The notes under the pieces: model-generated
What the model was told of the DNA's origin: nothing
The model's database searches: none
Seen by the model: only the letters and a program-made list of their open reading frames with translations
Translations under genes and position numbers: made by a program
NCBI GenBank assembly: GCA_028715905.1
Contig: JAQUQV010000006.1
Coordinates: 1-61,800 of the forward strand
Direction of reading: 5' to 3'
DNA length: 61,800 nucleotides
Origin: Kiritimatiellia bacterium
Lineage (GTDB): Bacteria; Verrucomicrobiota; Kiritimatiellia; JAAZAB01
Shown here: piece after piece, positions 9,911 through 17,760 of the stretch
How positions within the stretch are numbered: position 1 is the first letter of the stretch
How the letters are laid out: each line of letters begins with the position of its first letter

Positions 9911-9939
9911 ACTATATAAATGCCGCCCGGAAATGTCAA
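9911..9939 (-). promoter_or_regulatory. Strong sigma70-type promoter of the acd-tgt-yajC-secDF operon
   Basis: Minus-strand TTGACA (9934-9939, perfect) and TATAGT (9911-9916, 5/6) are separated by 17 bp, with a leader of about 45 nt to the ATG at 9861. The -35 box overlaps the last bases of the upstream PHP gene (stop at 9936), so the operon starts inside the end of its neighbour. Confidence 0.7.
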
Positions 9940-10817
9940 CGCCGGAAATAAACCGGATTGCTCCAGGCGGTTTTGCCGTTCCAGTCAACCAGTTCTATCC
10001 TGGCGTAGGTGTTTTCCGCGGGCACGGTCCAGACCGCCTCTTTCAGGCTGGGGATGGTTGCGAAGATGGAACAGCCCCGTGCGCGGTTGGCGATGAAATT
10101 AATGCGCATGACCGGAGAACAGATGATTTTTATTTCCCGGCCGCGGACGCGGATGGATTTGATTTCCGGCCCCTGCGAGGAATAGAAATTTCCCCGGCGG
10201 ATGGCCGCGAGAATGGCCGCCGGCGTTCTTGCGGGGGTTTTGACCATGATCCAGCCGCCGGCGATATGTGTGATGTTATGGGCGTCGTCAACCGCGAATC
10301 CGAGCAGGCGGCGGCCGGCGTCCAGCAGGTCGTCCCAATGGACGGCGGAATATCCCTTGGCGTTCAGTCGGTCGCAGACGGTGTTATAAACTTCCACTCC
10401 CGCGCAGGTTAAATTTCCCTTAAAAACACATTTATGGCTGGGGATTCCGCACCAGTAGGGATGGGCCTGGACCACGAAAACCCCCTCCCGGCCGGCGCGC
10501 GCCAGCAATTGCCCGGGCGAACGGAATGACGCGGATTGCCATTCTTTTTTCACGCCCAGGCAGACAAAATGATGGCAGTATCCCCTGAAATTCACGGCCA
10601 GCTCGGTGGCCGGGATTAAAAGCGGCTTCCGGGTTTGCGTCTTCGGCGCCGTGTATTTGTCATGGTCCGTGAGAAACACAAAATCATAACCGTGGCGTCC
10701 GTACTCAAGCGCCAGTTCCCCGGGGGTGCATTTGCCGTCGGAATGGACGGTATGGGTATGAATGTTTCCCTTGAGCCAGACGCCTTGATCGTTCCACATG
10801 TCCTGGTTGTGTTTCAT
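9936..10817 (-). CDS. PHP-domain metal-dependent phosphoesterase
   Basis: Putative phosphoesterase of the PHP superfamily, 293 residues, cytoplasmic. The first metal motif is at residues 17-22 ('GNIHTHTVHSDG'), followed by 'FVFLTDHDKY', a later 'VQAHPYW' and a C-terminal 'VDDAHN', which supply the His/Asp ligands of the family. Similar stand-alone proteins are often annotated as CehA/McbA-like; the substrate is unknown. The ATG at 10817 has AAAGGAA 5-6 nt upstream, inside the upstream gene, so the two frames overlap by 113 nt and are probably coupled. It has no clear terminator; the next promoter overlaps its 3' end. Confidence 0.82.
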   Translation of the reverse strand: MKHNQDMWNDQGVWLKGNIHTHTVHSDGKCTPGELALEYGRHGYDFVFLTDHDKYTAPKTQTRKPLLIPATELAVNFRGYCHHFVCLGVKKEWQSASFRSPGQLLARAGREGVFVVQAHPYWCGIPSHKCVFKGNLTCAGVEVYNTVCDRLNAKGYSAVHWDDLLDAGRRLLGFAVDDAHNITHIAGGWIMVKTPARTPAAILAAIRRGNFYSSQGPEIKSIRVRGREIKIICSPVMRINFIANRARGCSIFATIPSLKEAVWTVPAENTYARIELVDWNGKTAWSNPVYFRR

Positions 10818-11418
10818 AATTTCCTTTCGGGTTGTTTTGTTGCAACATGTAAATCACCAGCAGTTCCGCGGCGGTTTTGGCCTGGTTCAGGGGCGCGTGC
10901 GGCACGCGTCCGTCAAAATAAAACGCGTCTCCGGCCGCCAGGCGAAACGGCTCGTTGCCGAACTGGAATATGATTTCCCCCTTGAGCATGAAAATGAATT
11001 CATCGCCGTCGGTTACGGCCGGCTTGCGGCGCGCGCCGGGTTTTAAAACGAGCACGAACGCTTCAAACCCGATATCGCCGATTGTCCGGGAGATCAGCGC
11101 CGCGTAGTTGAACCCCTTTGATTTCTCCAGTTTGACGGGCAGGCGCTGTCCGGCCCGCACCAGCTGGCGGCGGGCGGCGGCCGGCCGGCCGATGCCTTTG
11201 ACAAGCATTTCCATGCCGATATTCAGGCTCTGCGCGACGCAGGCCAGCACCGGCAGGGAAGGCAGGGCCCGGAAATTTTCTATTTTTGAAAGCAGTCCCT
11301 TGGAAAGTCCGGTCCGGCGCGCGACGTCGGCCAGGGTCAAACTGCGTTCTTTTCTGGCCTGCCGTATGCGCAGGCCTATCTTGAACAGCGTGTTATCGGC
11401 ATTCTTTTTTCTATTCAT
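10705..11418 (-). CDS. XRE-family regulator with C-terminal cupin domain
   Basis: A 237-residue DNA-binding regulator. An N-terminal helix-turn-helix (about residues 12-66, 'SLTLADVARRTGLSKGLLSKIE') is followed by a cupin (about 110-190, 'FIFMLKGEIIFQFG' and 'AGDAFYFDGRVPHAPLN') that in this family senses a small ligand. After the cupin, about 40 residues rich in Arg and His run in a different frame across the start of the PHP gene and look like read-through sequence, not a conserved domain. Likely regulates the adjacent PHP or transporter gene; that is inference. Upstream lies copy 1 of the dispersed repeat; no good ribosome site is seen. Confidence 0.85.
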   Translation of the reverse strand: MNRKKNADNTLFKIGLRIRQARKERSLTLADVARRTGLSKGLLSKIENFRALPSLPVLACVAQSLNIGMEMLVKGIGRPAAARRQLVRAGQRLPVKLEKSKGFNYAALISRTIGDIGFEAFVLVLKPGARRKPAVTDGDEFIFMLKGEIIFQFGNEPFRLAAGDAFYFDGRVPHAPLNQAKTAAELLVIYMLQQNNPKGNYETQPGHVERSRRLAQGKHSYPYRPFRRQMHPRGTGA

Positions 11419-11424
11419 CGCGCT

Positions 11425-11504
11425 AAGGCGGCGGCGCCGCCATCCAAAACTTTCCCGGCTGGCGATCCGCCGGTCTTATTTAAAATTCTACGCAAAAGTG
11501 TATC
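11425..11504 (+). repeat. Dispersed 80-bp repeat, copy 1
   Basis: The block contains a GGCGGC/GCCGCC hairpin, 'ATCCAAAAC', a second imperfect palindrome around 'GGCGATCCGCC', and an AT-rich end with 'TTCTACGCAAAAGTGT'. It is nearly identical to 19045-19124 (two or three substitutions and a one-base indel) and shares its first 50 bp with 24016-24063. It forms most of the leader between the XRE gene (start 11418) and the end of the EamA gene. Confidence 0.85.
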
Positions 11505-11547
11505 ATGTTAAAATGGAACGGTTTAAAGACCGTCCGGCCGCGGGGTT

Positions 11548-12399
11548 CTATTTTATTCCCATAAGAAAAATGCAAAGGACACCCAGCGATATTCCCATAA
11601 TTTTCCTGGCGGTCAACGGTTCTTTCATCACGGTGATTCCGGCCAGGGCGGTCAGCACAAAACTCATCTGGGTAACCGGCAATACGAGGCTGGCGTCGCC
11701 TTGTTTCAGGGCCAGCATGAGGAAGAGAATGATCCCGCATACCAGCGCCCCGGAGAGGCCGCCGTAGGCCAGGGTGGCGCGGTCGAGCTTGCGGGTTTCG
11801 CGGCCCGCCAGAAGATGGCAGAGCGTTCCTCCGGTAATCCAGACCAACCCGTTGATCGCCCCCAGGCCGTATTCATTCGCTCCGTGCAAAAGGCCGGCCT
11901 TGTAACCGAGCCCCATTCCGGCGCGCAGAAAACTGGCGGCGGCCACCACGAGAATCGTCCCCGATAAAAAGCGGCCGGTTTTTGCTTCCCCGGCCGGCAG
12001 CGAAAAGAACAGGACGGCCGCCGCGCCCGAGGCAATCGCCGCCAGGCGCGGCGCGCCGGCCGGTTCTCCGAAGAAAAGAAACGCCAGCAGGGCGGCCGGC
12101 ACCAGGTTCAAACGGTAAATGGTTGCGCAGATTCCCACGTCCCCCCTGGCAAGAGATTTGACGAACAATATGTTGGCCATGATGGAAAACACGCCGGATA
12201 TGATGCCCCACTGCAGGGTGGCGCGTTCCAGCAGACAGTCCGGGGATGGAAGCGAGAAGGCAAAGAAAAGCGTCCAGACAACGCCGATTACCGCCAGATA
12301 GGCGCCGGTGGATCCGCCGCGGCGGGCGTAAAGCTTGAAAACAAAATCGTTGCCGCCCGCGCAGGCCATGCTGATCAGCGCCAGAACAATAACCGGCAT
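11548..12399 (-). CDS. EamA/DMT-family membrane transporter
   Basis: Ten-helix drug/metabolite transporter, 283 residues from the ATG at 12399. The two EamA halves are visible (about residues 1-135 and 145-280), each with hydrophobic spans; 'LAFLFFGEPAGAPRLAAI' ends the first half and 'VLTALAGITVMKEPLTARK' the second, as in this family. The frame extends upstream to a TTG at 12441, but a promoter lies inside that stretch and the ATG at 12399 has GGGAAA just before it, so the shorter form is preferred. Substrate unknown. Confidence 0.85.
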   Translation of the reverse strand: MPVIVLALISMACAGGNDFVFKLYARRGGSTGAYLAVIGVVWTLFFAFSLPSPDCLLERATLQWGIISGVFSIMANILFVKSLARGDVGICATIYRLNLVPAALLAFLFFGEPAGAPRLAAIASGAAAVLFFSLPAGEAKTGRFLSGTILVVAAASFLRAGMGLGYKAGLLHGANEYGLGAINGLVWITGGTLCHLLAGRETRKLDRATLAYGGLSGALVCGIILFLMLALKQGDASLVLPVTQMSFVLTALAGITVMKEPLTARKIMGISLGVLCIFLMGIK

Positions 12400-12429
12400 A
12401 ATTTCCCAGATCCTTTCCGCGATGGGCAA

Positions 12430-12458
12430 AAGATACCGCAAAGTTTCATATAAGTCAA
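12430..12458 (-). promoter_or_regulatory. Promoter of the EamA transporter gene
   Basis: Minus-strand TTGACT (12453-12458) and TATCTT (12430-12435) with a 17-bp spacer. The predicted transcript would begin about 25 nt before the ATG at 12399, which decides against the upstream TTG start. Confidence 0.55.
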
Positions 12459-12553
12459 CTTTTTTACCTTTTTTTCACACCACATCCCGAAGCCGGAAAC
12501 GATTGCGGATTGAAAAACCACGGGCCGGAAAGCGCGCGAAAAAAACGGACGGA

Positions 12554-13786
12554 TCAGGGGCGGGTAAAATCAACGCGCAGGATGGAAAAATCGTCGTCCA
12601 GCGCGCCCGGCCCGTGGAGTGCGCGCGCTTTTTTTTCCAGCTCCGCCAGCGGAGAGCCGCCGGCGATTGTGGCGGCGGCGAGGAACCGGGTATATTCCGC
12701 AAAGGGCCAGAGGGAACCGTTCGGCGCGGCGATTTCAAAGGTGCCGTCGCTGACCACGTAAAGCGTGCCCGGCGTTTCCATTTTACGGGTTTGGGTGGCG
12801 TATTTTGTGCCCGGCATGCCGCCGAGCACCATACCCGGCGTGGAAAGGCGCGCAACCTCAGGCGCGCCGCCGGGCCGGGGATTTATCAGGAGCGCGGGTG
12901 GGTGGCCGGCCGAGGAATAGCTTAAAGTCATGTCCTTGCGGTTGTAAACGCCGTACCAGATTGTAAAATACATGTTGTTGTGTTTTTCCATCAGAAATGT
13001 CTCGTTCAGGGCCGAGAGCGTTGCGCCCGGGTCGCGGAAATCGGTCCGCGGCAAACCTTCGGAACAAATGACGTTCATGGCGGAAATGGAAAGCAGGGCG
13101 GCGCCGACCCCGTGACCGCAGACATCCAGCAGGAAAAAACAGAAATGGTCCCCGTCAATCCAATGATAACTGAAAGCGTCGCCGCCCAGCTGGGTTGAGG
13201 GAATGAAGCGCCAGTCGGTTTCAATCGGCGGCCCCTTGATCGGCGCCGGCAGGAGCGAACGCACGTAAGCCGCGGCCTCCGCCAGTTCAGCCGAAAGAAT
13301 GTTCTGGCTTTTAACCAGGGCCCGGTGCGCCTCGTTGCGCTGGAGCAGGTTGATGTAACCCTGCGAATGGTGCCGGATTCTTGCGATCAGTTCAATCCGG
13401 TCGGGGAGTTTGACGATGTAATCGCTCGCGCCCAGGGCGAAAGATTCGGCTTTTACCTTCGGCTCCTCTTTTGTTGAAAGCACGATGACGGGAATTTCGG
13501 AGGTTTGCGGGTTTTCGCGGAAAAGTTTTACAAGCGCCAGGCCGTCCATTTCGGGCATGACGAGATCCTGCAGGATGATGGTTGGCGAAAATTCTTCGGC
13601 CGCTTGCAAAGCCTGTTGCGGGTCGTTGACGTAGCGGAAGCGGATGTCCTTTTCCGGCGCCAGCATTCTCCGCACCGCCTCGCCGATGATGGCCTGGTCG
13701 TCAACGAGCATGACCTTGACCTCGTGTTCGGTCAATGCGGTTTTGATGGCCCCGTTTTGCTTGTCTTTTTGAAGCGCATTATTCAT
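12554..13786 (-). CDS. Response regulator with SpoIIE/PP2C phosphatase output
   Basis: Output protein of the chemosensory operon, 410 residues. An N-terminal receiver (about 20-145) has the acidic pair in 'VDDQ', the phospho-accepting Asp in 'ILQDLVMPEMDG' (Asp74) and the Lys of 'YIVKLP'. A linker helix with 'SAELAEAAAYVRSLLP' leads into an RsbU/SpoIIE-type PP2C phosphatase (about 190-410) with metal-binding Asp in 'GGDAF', 'LLDVCGHGVG' and 'VVSDGTFE'. Such proteins dephosphorylate anti-sigma-factor antagonists. The frame opens at a TTG at 13795; the ATG at 13786, overlapping the cheB stop by 8 nt, is preferred. It occupies the place of WspR, with a phosphatase instead of GGDEF. No partner-switch gene lies in the window. 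Confidence 0.9.
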   Translation of the reverse strand: MNNALQKDKQNGAIKTALTEHEVKVMLVDDQAIIGEAVRRMLAPEKDIRFRYVNDPQQALQAAEEFSPTIILQDLVMPEMDGLALVKLFRENPQTSEIPVIVLSTKEEPKVKAESFALGASDYIVKLPDRIELIARIRHHSQGYINLLQRNEAHRALVKSQNILSAELAEAAAYVRSLLPAPIKGPPIETDWRFIPSTQLGGDAFSYHWIDGDHFCFFLLDVCGHGVGAALLSISAMNVICSEGLPRTDFRDPGATLSALNETFLMEKHNNMYFTIWYGVYNRKDMTLSYSSAGHPPALLINPRPGGAPEVARLSTPGMVLGGMPGTKYATQTRKMETPGTLYVVSDGTFEIAAPNGSLWPFAEYTRFLAAATIAGGSPLAELEKKARALHGPGALDDDFSILRVDFTRP

Positions 13787-14801
13787 GGGTTGCAAAATAT
13801 ATCAGTTCTTCGGCAATCCGGTCAATGGGCATTGTTTTCAAGGCGGCGCCGCATTCAATGGCGGCCTTTGGCATGCCGAAGACGACCGATGTTTTTTCAT
13901 CCTGGGCAATCGTCCGCCAGCCGGCTTTGCGCAGGCTCAAAAGACCCTCGGCCCCGTCTCTTCCCATTCCGGTAAGGACCACTCCGGCGCCCGGAGCCGG
14001 CCAGTTGGCGGCCGCGCTGTGGAAAAAAACGTCAACCGACGGACGGTAAAAAATGTCTTTCGGCTCGGCGCAATAGGCGAATTGTTTTGCGTCGGTCAGG
14101 AGCAGATGATCATTGGTTCCCGCTATCCAGATGATCCCCTTTTCCGGCCGGCAGCCCGGTGCAATCACGCGGACCGGCAGACGGCATGGCCGCCCCAGCC
14201 AGTCGGCCAGGTCAGCGGAAAAGGCGACATCCACGTGCTGGACCAGGACTATGGCGGCGGGGAATCCGGCCGGGAGCGCCTTGAAAATCTCCCGTGCGGC
14301 CGCCGGACCGCCCGTTGATGCTCCGATGGCGATCAAGCGCGGCAGACGCCGGCTCTCCGCGGTCTGCCCGCCCAGCGCGACCAGCGCCGGGGAAACCTGT
14401 TTTCCGCGGCCGATGAGTTTGGCGATGAGGTCAATTTTCCCTTCCAGTTCCGCCGCGCCCGCCAGTTTGTTGTCCGAATCCAGGACCGGCGTGTTGATCG
14501 CGTCCAGCGCGCCGTGGCCCATGGCCTCAAAGACAAGCTGCATGTTGCCCTCAACCGTGGCCGTTACCACAAGGATGGCGCAGGGCGAGTTGCGCATGAT
14601 CCGCATGGTTGCTTCGGCGCCGTTCATAACCGGCATAATCAGGTCCATGAGGATGACGTCCGGGGTATCCGCGGCGCACTTTTTGACCGCCTCGGCGCCG
14701 TCGCGCGCGGCCCAGGCGATTTGCCAGTCGGCCCTTTTGGCGACGCAGCGGCGCAGGGCTTCCCGCGCGAGGAGCATGTCGTTGACGATGGCAATCCGCA
14801 T
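13779..14801 (-). CDS. Chemotaxis-type protein-glutamate methylesterase (WspF-like CheB)
   Basis: Removes methyl groups from receptor glutamates; 340 residues. The receiver domain has its Asp at residue 53 ('VILMDLIMPVMNG'). The esterase domain shows the Ser of 'IGASTGGPAA', the His of 'VLVQHVD' and the Asp of 'GMGRDGAEGL', which form the catalytic triad. The start codon shares one base with the cheA stop (TAATG), so translation is coupled. Position after the CheA-REC gene matches wspF. Confidence 0.93.
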   Translation of the reverse strand: MRIAIVNDMLLAREALRRCVAKRADWQIAWAARDGAEAVKKCAADTPDVILMDLIMPVMNGAEATMRIMRNSPCAILVVTATVEGNMQLVFEAMGHGALDAINTPVLDSDNKLAGAAELEGKIDLIAKLIGRGKQVSPALVALGGQTAESRRLPRLIAIGASTGGPAAAREIFKALPAGFPAAIVLVQHVDVAFSADLADWLGRPCRLPVRVIAPGCRPEKGIIWIAGTNDHLLLTDAKQFAYCAEPKDIFYRPSVDVFFHSAAANWPAPGAGVVLTGMGRDGAEGLLSLRKAGWRTIAQDEKTSVVFGMPKAAIECGAALKTMPIDRIAEELIYFATHE

Positions 14802-17101
14802 TATTTTTCTTCCCCGATCATGTCCGTAACGGCGTTGTGAAAAGAGTCGTCCTGAAAACTGCTTTTGGTCAGGTAATAATTTGCGCCGGCTTCAAGTCCG
14901 CGCAACCGGTCCTCTTCGCGGTCTTTGTAGGAAATAATGACGACGGGCAGCGCGCTGATGCGCGGGTCCTGCCGGATTTTGCGGACGAGATCAATACCGT
15001 TAAGACGCGGCATATCAACGTCGCTGATCAGCAGATCGTATTGCCCGGCGCGCAGTTTGTTCCATGCCTCCATGCCGTCAACCGCCACGTCAACCTGACA
15101 GCCGCGGCCCTGGAGGAGTTTTTTTTCCAGTTCGCGGACGGTTATGGAATCGTCGGCCACCAGCACCCGGCGGCGTTTTGCCTTGCTTTTTTCTTCCCCG
15201 GCCTGGGCGATTGTTTTCAGGCCTCCGCCGGCCAGGGAGCGGTCCATGGAACGCAAAAGATCGTCAACGTCAAGAATCAGCGCCGGAGTGCCGTCGTTCA
15301 GAAGCGTGACCGCGCCGACATCCTGCACCTTGCCGAGCCGCGCGTCAAGCGTCCGGAGGGCCACGAGTTGTTCGCCGAGAAAGCGTTCAACGATCAGGCC
15401 GTAGTGATTATCCTGGTCGCTGATGATGACCACCGGCCAGCGGGATTTTTTTTCTGCCGCGGACTTCATTTCCAGCGCCTCGGCGGCGCTGATCAGGCCG
15501 ATGTTTTTGTTTTCGTAATGAAAATAACGTTTGCCCTCCAGGGTTACGGTTTGGGCGGGGTCAAGAACCGCCAGATGCGTGACGCGGGCCAGCGGGAACA
15601 GAAAAGGCTCCTGCGCTATTTCCACCAGGAGCGCGCGGATCAGGGCGATGGTGATCGGCAGTTGAAGTTGAAAAACGGACCCGTTCGGCCGGCGATTTTC
15701 AATGTGGGCGTTGCCGCCGAGTTCCCGGGCGAGGTTGAGAGCGATATCCAGCCCCACGCCGCGCCCGGAAATCTCGGTTACGCCGGCGCTGGTGGAAAAT
15801 CCGGGCAGAAAAAGGAAATTCAGGATTTCCGGCTCGGAAAGACGCTCCGCGACCTCTTTGGAATTCAACCCTCCGGCAATGATTTTTTGCCGGACGCGCT
15901 CAACGTCAATGCCCGTTCCGTCATCGGTCACCGTGATGTGCAGGCGGCCGGCGTGGTGGCGGGCGTTGAGCGTGATTAAACCTTGCTCCGGTTTGCCTTT
16001 GGCCGCGCGCTGTTCCGGTTTTTCAATGCCGTGATCAAGCGCGTTGCGCAAGAGATGCGCCAGGGGGGACTCAAGCTTGTCCAGAATTTCGCGGTCAACT
16101 TTTGTGTCCTGGCCGGAGATTTCAAAACGCACGTTCTTTTCAAGCCGCCGCGCCAGGTCGCGCATCATGCGCGGAAAGCCGCGCGCGCAGTCGCCGAAAG
16201 GCCGCAGGCGGCTGGCGAGCGCCTCGCGGTAAAGGCGGTCGTGCAATTCCTCCATCCGCCGGCTGAATTCCTCAATGTCGTTTATATGTCCGGCGGAAGC
16301 GTCCAGGAAAGCCCTGGTTTCCGAGACGATCTCATTGAGACGCTGCTTGATCAGGGCGTAATCAACATTGGCGTCAAGCATCGGAAGCAGTTCTTCCATG
16401 CGGCGGCTGAGCCTGGCCTGCTTGACTTTCCGCGCCATGAGCCGGCGGGTGAAAGGTTCCAGCCAGCGCATTTGCACGATGGATTCATCCACCATGCCCA
16501 GCATGCGGTTGAGATGGCCGGCCGTAACGCGCACCGTCTGGGTGTGCAGCGCCGGCTTCGGCGCGTGTCCTTCGGGTTCCCCGGCCCCGGCCGCCCCGGA
16601 CGAAGCCTGGCCGGATTGTTGCAAGCGAGGCGCGGCGGGCGCCGGCGGCGCGGGGTCCGGCCTTACGGGAGAAGAGTTCGCGGACGCCGCCAATTTGATA
16701 TCGCAGAGGCGCTGCAGGATATTTTCCGCCTCGGGTTGGAGCGCGCCGGCGCCGGCGGCAATTTCGCGGTCGGGGCATTTGGAAATTTTGAGGAGGAAAT
16801 CCACGCCTTCAAGGAGAATATCCGTCTGCTCGGCGGCGATCGTGATTTTTCCCTCCTGGGCGGCGACGAAATTATTTTCCAGCTCATGGGCGATTTTCAC
16901 GGCCGGATCAAGTCCCATTATGCGCGCGGCGCCCTTGATGGAGTGGGCCGCCCGCATGAGGTTTTCAAGCTGTTTTTTGTCCGCCGGCTTGTGTTCAAGA
17001 GCCAGGAGGGCGTCCGTGAGCAGGGCGGTTTGCGCGGCGACTTCCTGCCGGAAGAGGTCGGCCATTGACATGTTGGCCGGATTCTGGTCTGTTTCGGTCA
17101 T
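14801..17101 (-). CDS. Hybrid chemosensory histidine kinase CheA-REC (WspE-like)
   Basis: Central kinase of the system, 766 residues. Order of domains: Hpt with phosphorylated His53 ('AAHSIKGAARIMG'); a Pro/Ala-rich linker (about 135-185); dimerisation helices; HATPase with N box 'LLRNALDHGIE', 'DDGTGID' and 'GRGVGLDIA'; a CheW-like domain; and a C-terminal receiver with Asp in 'LLISDVDMPRLNG' near residue 695. The CheA-REC fusion is the arrangement in WspE and FrzE. Its start overlaps the upstream cheW stop as ATGA. It probably phosphorylates both the CheB and the receiver-phosphatase downstream. Confidence 0.94.
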   Translation of the reverse strand: MTETDQNPANMSMADLFRQEVAAQTALLTDALLALEHKPADKKQLENLMRAAHSIKGAARIMGLDPAVKIAHELENNFVAAQEGKITIAAEQTDILLEGVDFLLKISKCPDREIAAGAGALQPEAENILQRLCDIKLAASANSSPVRPDPAPPAPAAPRLQQSGQASSGAAGAGEPEGHAPKPALHTQTVRVTAGHLNRMLGMVDESIVQMRWLEPFTRRLMARKVKQARLSRRMEELLPMLDANVDYALIKQRLNEIVSETRAFLDASAGHINDIEEFSRRMEELHDRLYREALASRLRPFGDCARGFPRMMRDLARRLEKNVRFEISGQDTKVDREILDKLESPLAHLLRNALDHGIEKPEQRAAKGKPEQGLITLNARHHAGRLHITVTDDGTGIDVERVRQKIIAGGLNSKEVAERLSEPEILNFLFLPGFSTSAGVTEISGRGVGLDIALNLARELGGNAHIENRRPNGSVFQLQLPITIALIRALLVEIAQEPFLFPLARVTHLAVLDPAQTVTLEGKRYFHYENKNIGLISAAEALEMKSAAEKKSRWPVVIISDQDNHYGLIVERFLGEQLVALRTLDARLGKVQDVGAVTLLNDGTPALILDVDDLLRSMDRSLAGGGLKTIAQAGEEKSKAKRRRVLVADDSITVRELEKKLLQGRGCQVDVAVDGMEAWNKLRAGQYDLLISDVDMPRLNGIDLVRKIRQDPRISALPVVIISYKDREEDRLRGLEAGANYYLTKSSFQDDSFHNAVTDMIGEEK

Positions 17102-17760
17102 GCAATGCTCCGTTCAAGGGCGGCGAAAAAAAGCTCCTCGTCAATCAGGCCGGTCTGACGCCGGTTGACGGCGACGATTCCCGTTGTGAATTTCAGCGTG
17201 GTTTTGGCGACGTTCACCGGCACCGGCTGGACGTTTTTTTCAATGTAATTGCCCAGTCCGTATACTTCGTCAGCCGGAAAAACCCACGGCAGGTTGTGCC
17301 GGCTGACGACGCAAAACCAGCGGGGGGCTTTGTCCTTCGCTTTGGCGTCCGGCGCCGGCTGGATGCCGAGCAGAGCGTCCGCGGAAAAGCACAAATGAAT
17401 ATTACCCCAGATGCTGGCCAGACCGAGGAAAACGGAGTTGCTCCTGTGGGGAACGCGCCTGATCGGGCGCGGGCGCGTTGTTTCAACAAAAAGGCCCGCC
17501 GGCAGGGCCAGCCACTCGCTTCCGATACGGAAAACCATGATGGTTTTTTGCGAGCCGTCCTTTTTTGTTTCCGGCCGGGCGATTGTCTTTGCCCAGTTTT
17601 CAAGGTAGTCTTTCGGCGGTTCGCGGCCCAGCAGGTCGCGGCCCCCCGCCTGGTAACGGGGGCAGTTGCGGCAATGGATATGCCCGGAAAGTTCCGGGCA
17701 GGAACGGTCGCCGCGAATGCCGGTTTGTGTCCAGCAGTATATGTCCCTCTCCTTTTTCAT
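17098..17760 (-). CDS. CheW-like coupling protein with N-terminal Cys cluster (WspD-like)
   Basis: Coupling protein of 220 residues. The first 36 residues contain Cys9, Cys21, Cys30 and Cys33 ('SCPELSGHIHCRNCPRY'), a pattern found in WspD-type CheW proteins, followed by a CheW fold from about residue 75 ('MVFRIGSEWLALPAG'). The cluster could bind a metal or be redox-active; no function is proven. Start overlaps the cheR-TPR stop (ATGA) and the stop overlaps the cheA start (ATGA), so all three are tightly coupled. Confidence 0.88.
   Translation of the reverse strand: MKKERDIYCWTQTGIRGDRSCPELSGHIHCRNCPRYQAGGRDLLGREPPKDYLENWAKTIARPETKKDGSQKTIMVFRIGSEWLALPAGLFVETTRPRPIRRVPHRSNSVFLGLASIWGNIHLCFSADALLGIQPAPDAKAKDKAPRWFCVVSRHNLPWVFPADEVYGLGNYIEKNVQPVPVNVAKTTLKFTTGIVAVNRRQTGLIDEELFFAALERSIA

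Noticed and set aside
12442-12553. Terminator after the chemosensory operon.
   Set aside because: No stable GC hairpin followed by a T-run could be seen.
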